Assembly (NCBI RefSeq): GCF_004681185.1
Contig: NZ_SRIF01000011.1
Span: 1-64,000, forward strand
DNA from: Haloarcula amylovorans
Lineage (GTDB): Archaea; Halobacteriota; Halobacteria; Halobacteriales; Haloarculaceae
DNA: 64,000 bases
Reading direction: 5' to 3'
Part shown: piece after piece, positions 57,992 to 64,000 of the stretch
Position numbering within the stretch: position 1 is the first letter of the stretch
Layout of the letters: every line of letters begins with the position of its first letter
Notes under the pieces: generated by a model
Database searches by the model: none
The model's input: only the letters and a program-made list of their open reading frames with translations
What the model was told of the DNA's origin: nothing
Position numbers and translations under genes: made by a program

Positions 57992-60139
57992 ATGGTTGAT
58001 TACGGCGAGGGCAAAAAAGCTTCGCACGGTCGGGGGACGTCGCTGGCCTTTTCGGAGATCGTCGGTCAGGAGGAGCTCAAGAGAGCCTTACGTGCCATCG
58101 CAGCGAACGGTAACTTGGATGGCCTCCTCATACAAGGTGAGAAAGGAACTGCAAAGTCCACGGCGGTGCGGGCGCTAACTGACCTTCTTCCGGGACAGGA
58201 CGCCATCGAGGACTGTCCGTACGGCTGCCCGCCGAACGTGCCTGAACAGCAGTGTGAGGCCTGCCGTGAGCGGGAAGACCCGCCGACGACCGAACGGTCG
58301 GTTCCTCTCGTGACGCTCCCGCTGGGGGCGACCCGGGAGCAGGTCGTCGGAACGCTCTCCGTGGCGGACGCGCTCGACGGCGACTACGAGTTCGACCCCG
58401 GACTGCTCGCCCGCGCGAACCGCGGTATCCTCTATGTCGACGAGGTAAATCTCCTCGACGATCACCTCGTCGACGTGTTACTTGATGCGGCGGCGAGCGG
58501 GGTCAACAGAATCGAACGCGACGGTATGAGTGTCTCCCATCCAGCCAGGTTCACGCTCGTGGGGACGATGAATCCCGAAGAGGGAGATCTCAGACCACAG
58601 CTTCGCGACCGTTTCGCGCTCCAAGCGACGGTCACCGCCTGTGAAGACGTGGATCGACGGGTCACTATCATCGACCGAGCGATCGGACGAACAGATCGTG
58701 ACGGAACGGAGCAATCGACCAACAAACGCTTTGAGAACGGAGACTTCCGAGAGCAGTTGTGGCAAGCCCGCAAACGGCTCTCCGAAGTCGATCTTTCGAC
58801 ACAGTTCGCCCGGGACATAGCGGAACTATGTCGTGACTCGGGTGTTGAGGGACACCGCGGAGACATCGCGACAGCGCGCGCCGCAATGACGTTCGCCGCT
58901 CTCGACGGGCGCTCGAAGGTCATCGAAGCCGACGTGCAGCGGGCGGCAGAACTCGCGCTCCCTCACCGGCTTCGATCTCGACCGTTCGAAGACGCGCCCG
59001 ATCCGAGTGAACTCATCGACGACCACTTCGATGGAGAGAGTGACGACGACGGACAGGGGGACCGAAACGACCGCCCCGACGAGGGACCCTCCGGCGACGA
59101 GGATACTTCGGACGGAATGGACGACGACGGAGATGCTGAAGACGCCGAGGGGACAGACACGTCGGACTCAACCGATTCCGGTCCGTCGGAAAAAAACGGC
59201 GAGTGCGACGGGGCCGAGACCGGCGCGTCGTCCCTGGAACGGAGTGACGAGGCGGGGACTGACGACGTCGAAGCGCAGGCGACGGACGAGAACAGGAAGG
59301 CGGACGAAAACGACGACGTGACGGAAGGGACGCCGGTCGTCCCTGGACAGTCCCGTGCTGACATCGGGGCGGGACGAGCTCCCGAACTGACCGCACCCGA
59401 AGCCATCGAGAGCGGGAGAGCAGGTAGCGGATTCCGGTCGCGGACACAGCCACACGCAGACACCGATGGAGCACGGATACGGAGTCGGCGGGCGGATTCG
59501 AACCGACGCATCGACGTTGCGGCGTCGGTTCGAGCGGCATCCGCCCGCGGTGCTTCGTCCGTCGAATCGCGTGACCTACGTCAATCTGTCCGCCAGAGCG
59601 AGTCCTCCGCGCTGGTGGTGTTCGTCGTGGACGCGAGCGCGTCGATGTTACCGGCGATGCGTGCAGCGAAGGGGACCGTCCTCGAACTCCTGAAGGACGC
59701 GTATCAAAAGCGCGACGAAGTCGCGTTCGTCGCGTTTGCCGGCGAGGAAGCAAACGTGCTCCTCCCACCGACGAACAGTGTCACCCTCGCCGCTCGACAT
59801 CTCAAGGATCTGCCGACCGGTGACCGGACGCCACTTCCGTCAGGTCTCCGCACGGCTGGCGACGTGCTCGATCGGGCCGAACCGAGTGCCAGTGTCGTTG
59901 TGGTGGTTACTGATGGGCGAGCGAACGTTGCGAAAGAGAGCCCAATCCGTGAGACGCGTGAAGCCGCTAGACGATTGAGCGAGTACGAGCCTCACGTGGT
60001 CGTCGTCGACGCGAGTGACGGTGACAGAACCGGTGTGACGGACCTGGTCGCCGACGAAACGGACGGCGAACGTGTCCCGCTCTCCGCACTGTCTGCCGAC
60101 CGAATCGAGGTGGCCGTCGATGTCGCACACGAAAGTTAG
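57992..60139 (+). CDS. ChlI/ChlD-type AAA+ vWA chelatase subunit (partner of CobN)
   Basis: 715 residues. Residues 15-335 are a BchI-like AAA+ module: FSEIVGQEELKRAL, Walker A GEKGTAKST, Walker B GILYVDEVNLLDDHLVDVLLDAA and NPEEGDLRPQLRDRFAL. An acidic, repetitive hinge of about 180 residues (GESDDDGQGDRNDRPDEGPS-type) follows. The last 190 residues are a vWA domain with the MIDAS motif VVDASASMLPAM. It contains both ChlI and ChlD functions in one chain, replacing CobS/CobT. It is transcribed divergently from cobN. I take the ATG at 57992 because the spacer places a TATA-like element correctly. Confidence 0.93.
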   Translation: MVDYGEGKKASHGRGTSLAFSEIVGQEELKRALRAIAANGNLDGLLIQGEKGTAKSTAVRALTDLLPGQDAIEDCPYGCPPNVPEQQCEACREREDPPTTERSVPLVTLPLGATREQVVGTLSVADALDGDYEFDPGLLARANRGILYVDEVNLLDDHLVDVLLDAAASGVNRIERDGMSVSHPARFTLVGTMNPEEGDLRPQLRDRFALQATVTACEDVDRRVTIIDRAIGRTDRDGTEQSTNKRFENGDFREQLWQARKRLSEVDLSTQFARDIAELCRDSGVEGHRGDIATARAAMTFAALDGRSKVIEADVQRAAELALPHRLRSRPFEDAPDPSELIDDHFDGESDDDGQGDRNDRPDEGPSGDEDTSDGMDDDGDAEDAEGTDTSDSTDSGPSEKNGECDGAETGASSLERSDEAGTDDVEAQATDENRKADENDDVTEGTPVVPGQSRADIGAGRAPELTAPEAIESGRAGSGFRSRTQPHADTDGARIRSRRADSNRRIDVAASVRAASARGASSVESRDLRQSVRQSESSALVVFVVDASASMLPAMRAAKGTVLELLKDAYQKRDEVAFVAFAGEEANVLLPPTNSVTLAARHLKDLPTGDRTPLPSGLRTAGDVLDRAEPSASVVVVVTDGRANVAKESPIRETREAARRLSEYEPHVVVVDASDGDRTGVTDLVADETDGERVPLSALSADRIEVAVDVAHES

Positions 60140-60197
60140 GTTTGGTTCGTCCGGAAGGTTTACAATCTTGCTTGATGTTGTGCAAGTGTGGTTTAGA

Positions 60198-60386
60198 ATG
60201 GCGACTGCCAATAACACCGTTCACGGTCGGATTGAACAGGCTCGCATGGAACTAACGTCAACGCAGCTGGCCGTCGGGTTCGCTCTCGTCGCGGCACTCG
60301 GATTCGCCCTCCTGTTCGTTCAGGAGCCGATGCTGCACGATTCGATGCACAACTTCCGGCACGCGGCGGGTATTACCTGCCACTGA
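60198..60386 (+). CDS. cbtB: cobalt transporter subunit CbtB
   Basis: 62 residues. One membrane helix (LAVGFALVAALGFALLFV, about 23-40) is followed by the conserved metal-binding tail EPMLHDSMHNFRHAAGITCH with several His and a terminal Cys-His. This is the CbtB signature. It lies two bases upstream of cbtA. Confidence 0.92.
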   Translation: MATANNTVHGRIEQARMELTSTQLAVGFALVAALGFALLFVQEPMLHDSMHNFRHAAGITCH

Positions 60387-60388
60387 TC

Positions 60389-61159
60389 ATGTTCGCCGAA
60401 TACCTGAAACGAGGCGTGAAGGCAGGAGTGATTGCCGGGCTAGTGTTCGGTCTACTCATGGCACTCGTCGCCAATCCACTGGTCGCGTTCGCTGACGAGG
60501 TCGGGCATGGGAGTGATCACGCTGTCAGTCAGCATCACGAGGAGGCGGGTAGCGAACACCACGACAGCGCCGTTTCGATGGTGGTTACGAACGGCGTGAG
60601 TGTCGTCTCCGGGGTTCTCTGGGGTATTCTTCTGGGTGGCGTCGTCTTTGGCATCGCGTACTACTTCCTCGAACCCGCAATCCCGGGAACCGGTGGAACG
60701 AAGAGCTATCTCTTGGCCGTCGCTGGCTTCATCACCGTCTCGGGGGCTCCGTGGCTCATTCTCCCGCCACAGCCACCGGGAGTGGAACAAGCGCTCTCGA
60801 CGGAGACGCGAATCATACTCTACGGGGGAATGATGGTGGCCGGTGCGCTCGTTTGTTTGTTCGCAGGATTCGTGTACGGTCGGCTCAGAGAGACACGCGG
60901 ACGAACGACCGCTTCCATCGTCGCGATGCTCTCACCCTGTCTGCTCGCGATTCCAGCCGCTCTCTCACCGGTGAACGCAGTAGAGAGCCCCCTCCCACCC
61001 GAGTTGGCCGCCGGGCTGATCGGACTGATCGTGTTCGGACAGGCGTTACTCTGGCTGCTCCTCGCGGGCACGCACGCTCGGCTTCGTCGTCAATCGGAGA
61101 ATATTGCAGCCCCGGCGGTCGGGACCGATCACACCGACAGAACTCTCGCTGCAGATTGA
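60389..61159 (+). CDS. cbtA: cobalt transporter subunit CbtA
   Basis: 256 residues with about five to six membrane helices. The start MFAEYLKRGVKAGVIAGLVFGL matches CbtA. A His-rich external loop (HGSDHAVSQHHEEAGSEHHD, residues 40-59) suits divalent-metal capture. LEPAIPGTGGTKSYLLAVAGF is a family motif. With CbtB it forms a predicted cobalt importer usually found beside cobalamin genes. Its stop overlaps the next ATG (TGATG). Confidence 0.93.
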   Translation: MFAEYLKRGVKAGVIAGLVFGLLMALVANPLVAFADEVGHGSDHAVSQHHEEAGSEHHDSAVSMVVTNGVSVVSGVLWGILLGGVVFGIAYYFLEPAIPGTGGTKSYLLAVAGFITVSGAPWLILPPQPPGVEQALSTETRIILYGGMMVAGALVCLFAGFVYGRLRETRGRTTASIVAMLSPCLLAIPAALSPVNAVESPLPPELAAGLIGLIVFGQALLWLLLAGTHARLRRQSENIAAPAVGTDHTDRTLAAD

Positions 61160-61563
61160 TGAGATCGCGAACCGAAGACGTCCACGAGAACGGGTTCTCC
61201 GATCATGTATTAGTCTGTACGAACATGCGAGACGCAGAGTACGCATGCTGTGCGGAGGCGTACGGTGAAGAAGTGTACGAGGCAGTGAAGTCGTGGTTGC
61301 GTGAACGGGGCGTCTTCTGGTCTCGCGTCCACGTCGCCGAGACGAGCTGTCTCGGACTCTGTAGCGCCGACGGCACCGCAATCGCAATCCATCCCCGAAA
61401 CCGGTGGTACTCGGACGTGCTCCCGGAAGATGTACCGGAGTTGCTCGAAGACGAATTCGGTGCCGACGCGTCGCGTTTGGGAATCAGCCATGGAAGCAAT
61501 GCCGCCGGTGGGTCAGGTGAGGAGCTTAAAAATTCCGTAGATGACGAGCACGCCCACGAGTAA
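61159..61563 (+). CDS. thioredoxin-like [2Fe-2S] ferredoxin
   Basis: 134 residues. The cluster Cys are in VLVCTNMRDAEYACCAEA (two) and ETSCLGLCSADG (two), as in 2Fe-2S ferredoxins of the CbiW/thioredoxin-fold type. VAIAIHPRNRWYSDVLPED is typical of the family. It is co-transcribed with cbtBA. A related domain is fused to CbiX at the end of the window, so electron transfer to the corrin pathway is plausible. The acidic tail (about 30 residues) is disordered. Confidence 0.86.
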   Translation: MRSRTEDVHENGFSDHVLVCTNMRDAEYACCAEAYGEEVYEAVKSWLRERGVFWSRVHVAETSCLGLCSADGTAIAIHPRNRWYSDVLPEDVPELLEDEFGADASRLGISHGSNAAGGSGEELKNSVDDEHAHE

Positions 61564-61667
61564 CGGAATCAGAAAGCGGACGACTGGCGGTTAGCGGTTC
61601 AAGGAGCAGCGTGGTCATTGGCAGGTCGGGCGCTCCGAAGAATCTTTGACGGAGTTCGAGTCGAGAA

Positions 61668-63026
61668 TTATCTGGCAGACGCTGTTCCGAGTAACAACCG
61701 ATAGGTGCCACGTTTCACTCCGTCGTCGTGATAGACCATCGGCTCCTCTACGGCAGCGAACGATTCACTGTCCAGTGCGACCGCTGTGACGATGCCATCG
61801 GTTTCGAGGGTCGTTTCGGGGCCAGTTTCCGTACTGAATATTCGCAAACCGTGAACCTCGGCATTGCGCGTGCGAAAGTGCTGCGCCCCGGGAATGGCTA
61901 CGCGGTCACCTTCGACACCAAGTTCGCTCGCGAAGCCACCCACCGAGGCTGTCCAGACGCGCTCGCCGTCCTGCGTGTACCCGAGAGCGGTATGCTCACG
62001 GGGATGCAGCGACGCTGTCTCGCGACCCTCCGTCGAATACGTGTTCCCCGTGATGAAGACCGCGCCGTCCGCCGTCGCGTGCACGTGGTTTGGATACGCG
62101 TACAGCGTTTCATCGTCGACTGTCGTGGGGGTTCCAAGGTTGACACACCACTGTTCGGCACCCCCGTCGCGAAGACGGTAGCCACAGTAGTCTCCGTGGC
62201 TGGCAACCACGACTCCATCTTCGACGAGCGAGACATCACCGACGCGTCGTTGGCCGTCGGTACCGGGATCCCATTCGTATCGCACAGCACCCGTTTCAGT
62301 ATCGAGGACGAGAAGGCCGTGCTGATGGGTGCCGGGACAGCGATTGTACGCAATGGCTAGGCGGCGATCTCCGACATCGAGACTAATCGGGGAGGCGTCG
62401 GTCTCGTGCGTCCAGACGACATCGCCCGTCTCGTCGAACGCGTAGACGACACTGGTAAACGATCGACGCACCCCATCGCGGCTCCCGGGTCGTTCTCGCT
62501 CACGGGTCGGGTCCGCCTCCCCGTTCGCTGTTCCGAGGCTCGCTTTGCTCACCTCGCTCTCCCCGCTCGCTCGTTCCGAGGGCTCGCTCCGCTCGCCCCC
62601 GCGTTCGTAGCGACGGGACGCAACGTACAACCGATCTCCCTCTGTCTCGATATCGGCAATGAAAGGAAGGAAGAACCGGGACGCTTTCTGCGGGGTCCCG
62701 ACGTCCGTCGCTGTGGCGTACTGCCACCGAAGTTCGCCGGTGTCCTGGTCGTAGAATCTAACGGTGCCCTCGGGACTGCGCTCGCCGACCGCGACGCCGT
62801 CCGCGAACGGCTCCGCTGCGACGACGGACGTCATCTCGGTTTCCCTTCCTGTGCGCCAGCGCATGTCGAGGGTGGTTCGATCGTGAGCGACCACGTCGCC
62901 GGTGGCCGTCCCAGTGACCACTAGTTCGTCGGCCAACGCGACTGCCGACCGTCTGCCTGCATGCCGTGATCGAGCTGGCGGTACGTCGCCGAGTCCGATC
63001 GCTCGCCGTTTTCGCGCGTTACTCAT
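61668..63026 (-). CDS. PQQ-like beta-propeller protein with low-complexity insert
   Basis: 452 residues from the ATG at 63026. Repeated propeller blades carry the pattern GTVRFYDQDTGELRWQYAT, VVYAFDETGDVVWTHET, LLVLDTETGAVRYEWDPG and HTALGYTQDGERVWTAS. There is no signal peptide. Between blades an insert of about 40 residues (residues 150-190), rich in Glu, Arg, Ser and Gly, looks like translated repeat DNA (62500-62620). It overlaps DUF3209 by eight bases. Such propellers recur in haloarchaeal cobalamin clusters; a binding role is inferred. Confidence 0.75.
   Translation of the reverse strand: MSNARKRRAIGLGDVPPARSRHAGRRSAVALADELVVTGTATGDVVAHDRTTLDMRWRTGRETEMTSVVAAEPFADGVAVGERSPEGTVRFYDQDTGELRWQYATATDVGTPQKASRFFLPFIADIETEGDRLYVASRRYERGGERSEPSERASGESEVSKASLGTANGEADPTRERERPGSRDGVRRSFTSVVYAFDETGDVVWTHETDASPISLDVGDRRLAIAYNRCPGTHQHGLLVLDTETGAVRYEWDPGTDGQRRVGDVSLVEDGVVVASHGDYCGYRLRDGGAEQWCVNLGTPTTVDDETLYAYPNHVHATADGAVFITGNTYSTEGRETASLHPREHTALGYTQDGERVWTASVGGFASELGVEGDRVAIPGAQHFRTRNAEVHGLRIFSTETGPETTLETDGIVTAVALDSESFAAVEEPMVYHDDGVKRGTYRLLLGTASAR
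62500..62620. repeat. GC-rich GCTCGC-type repeat tract inside a coding gene
   Basis: Repeated CTCGCT / GCTCGC / CTCCCC units (for example CTCGCTCTCCCCGCTCGCTC) resemble the short intergenic spacers common in haloarchaea, here inside an ORF in frame. It encodes the low-complexity region of the propeller protein. Confidence 0.5.
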
Positions 63027-63390
63027 CGACGGGGAAGGTTTCGTGGAGAACGTCGTGTGCCTCACCCAACCCGCCGAGAACACTCTCGCCCTGGTCGGTC
63101 AATCGGTGGACGGCACGCTCCGCGTCGCGGACGGCCACTAGCCGTCCACGCATGTACTCGTATTCCGGATTATCTGAATCGGTGGCAGCGATTTCCTCCT
63201 CAAGGTCGACGAGCGCCGCGTCGAGGTGGCGCTTGATCCCCGAAAGGGTCTCCGCGTTTGCCAGGGCCTCGATTGGGCCATCGAGGTGGCCCTCCAATTC
63301 TTTCTCCGCGTGTTCGCGCGCGCTCCGGTCTTCGGTCCCGAGCACGTTCATCAGCCCGAGTCGTAGGGCTTCGATTTCGTAGCAACTCAT
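63019..63390 (-). CDS. DUF3209 family protein
   Basis: 123 residues, nearly all helical: CYEIEALRLGLMNVLGTEDRSAREHAEKELEGHLDGPIEALANAETL, then a second helix pair and YEYMRGRLVAVRDAERAVHRLTDQGESV. This is the DUF3209 pattern, known in haloarchaeal cobalamin gene clusters and not characterised. It lies eight bases after the CbiX-ferredoxin gene and overlaps the propeller gene. Confidence 0.88.
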   Translation of the reverse strand: MSCYEIEALRLGLMNVLGTEDRSAREHAEKELEGHLDGPIEALANAETLSGIKRHLDAALVDLEEEIAATDSDNPEYEYMRGRLVAVRDAERAVHRLTDQGESVLGGLGEAHDVLHETFPVDE

Positions 63391-63398
63391 GAGTGTGG

Positions 63399-64000
63399 TT
63401 ATAGCGTCTGACCGACGAGGTTCGAGACGATGCGGCCCCGATCGAGGTGGGACGAAACGATTCGCTCCGCGCCGGCCTGGTCGACATTCCCGTACCAGAC
63501 ACCGTCGGGATAGACAGCGACCATGGGGCCGTCGCCACAGCGGCCGAGACACGACGAGCGAGTGATGCGGGCGTCACAAGCGTCGGAGTCCCGGGCCTCC
63601 TGTCGCAACCGTTCCAGAACGGCCGGTGAGCCGTCGGCGGCGCAGGTCTGATTCGTGCAGACCGCGACGTGCTTCTCCGGTGCGTCGTGCGCGTGGGGCT
63701 GGGCGTCCACGTCGTCGCGGTCTGCGTGAGATTCCTGGTGTGTCAGCGCCCGCAGCATCGCTCTCGCGCCGCCGACGTCTTCCTCGTACCCGTCGAGTTC
63801 CACCTTGTACTTGCAGGTGTCACAGGACATATCCACGCTGTCAGTTCGAGCTTCCTGCCAACGATCACCGAGCACGTCCAGAATTCGGGTGTCGGTCCCG
63901 AGCGGGTCGCCGGCCGCGGCGTCAACGTACGGGTACTCGTCGTCGAACTCGGCGGCATTGTCGCGGATCCGTCCGGTGAGTACGCCGTCCCCAAGCATGT
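63399..64000 (-). CDS. cbiX: CbiX cobaltochelatase fused to [2Fe-2S] ferredoxin (5' end beyond window)
   Basis: The gene runs off the window, so at least 200 residues are visible. The first visible part (LGDGVLTGRIRDNAAEFDDE to SCDTCKYKVELDGYEEDVGG with LRALTHQESH) is the C-terminal region of haloarchaeal CbiX with its CxxC motif and a His-rich linker. The rest is a thioredoxin-like ferredoxin domain: AVCTNQTCAADGSP and RSSCLGRCGDGPMVAVYPDG hold four cluster Cys. It inserts cobalt early into sirohydrochlorin. It opens the minus-strand operon with DUF3209 and the propeller. Confidence 0.88.
   Translation of the reverse strand, partial: MLGDGVLTGRIRDNAAEFDDEYPYVDAAAGDPLGTDTRILDVLGDRWQEARTDSVDMSCDTCKYKVELDGYEEDVGGARAMLRALTHQESHADRDDVDAQPHAHDAPEKHVAVCTNQTCAADGSPAVLERLRQEARDSDACDARITRSSCLGRCGDGPMVAVYPDGVWYGNVDQAGAERIVSSHLDRGRIVSNLVGQTL

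Noticed and set aside
1-64000. tRNA genes, rRNA genes or CRISPR arrays
   Set aside because: No cloverleaf-like sequence, ribosomal RNA segment or regularly spaced repeat array was recognised by reading; a dedicated scan was not possible.

Overview
The window is from a halophilic archaeon (class Halobacteria). The proteins are strongly acidic. Many transcripts look leaderless, with a TATA-like box about 25 nt before the start codon. The gene set includes lineage-typical families: an Orc1/Cdc6 initiator, a bacterio-opsin-activator type HTH regulator, a HalOD1 domain, DUF5518, DUF7521, DUF3209, the CbtA/CbtB cobalt transporter, and a ChlI/ChlD-type partner of CobN. The mix of an Orc1/Cdc6 gene, toxin-antitoxin modules and remnants, several gene fragments and a dispersed repeat suggests an accessory region or secondary replicon; that is inference.

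Layout. 0-7 kb: small zinc-ribbon and HTH proteins, an Orc1/Cdc6 gene preceded by twin palindromes, and a large PEP/pyruvate-binding phosphotransferase-like protein lacking the PEP-synthase barrel. 7-13.5 kb: a universal stress protein abutting a MNT/HEPN remnant, a PIN toxin-antitoxin pair, a Tat-exported PhoD phosphatase, and small membrane and regulatory genes; three of four copies of a dispersed intergenic repeat lie here. 13.9-23.3 kb: a thiol and sulfur-relay island with CoA-disulfide-reductase-like enzyme, M20 peptidase, methyltransferase, two thioredoxins, class V aminotransferase, TusA, DsrE-like, HalOD1 protein and thioredoxin reductase. It is peppered with broken genes (DUF1641, rhodanese/MBL, DUF5615 and PIN toxins).

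23.6-31.8 kb: a complete Opu-type ABC importer, then a carbon-nitrogen hydrolase, an amidohydrolase, a Rieske ferredoxin, a MmgE/PrpD protein and a BAT-type regulator. Together they look like an uptake-plus-catabolism unit for an unidentified small molecule. 32-37 kb: a P-type ATPase and small membrane proteins.

37.3-46 kb: a six-gene hydroxamate siderophore operon in the same order as rhizobactin rhbABCDEF, behind two DtxR-like palindromes. 46-51.6 kb: OsmC, a GAF histidine kinase, RNase HI and an EamA exporter, with fragments and a nested hairpin. 51.6-64 kb: cobalamin synthesis and cobalt supply. CbiX, CbiE, CbiC and CobN lie on the minus strand. The AAA/vWA chelatase subunit, CbtB, CbtA and a ferredoxin lie on the plus strand, sharing a 34-bp divergent promoter with cobN. 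A PQQ-like propeller, DUF3209 and a second, window-truncated CbiX-ferredoxin close the window on the minus strand. No tRNA, rRNA, CRISPR array or intact insertion sequence was recognised.
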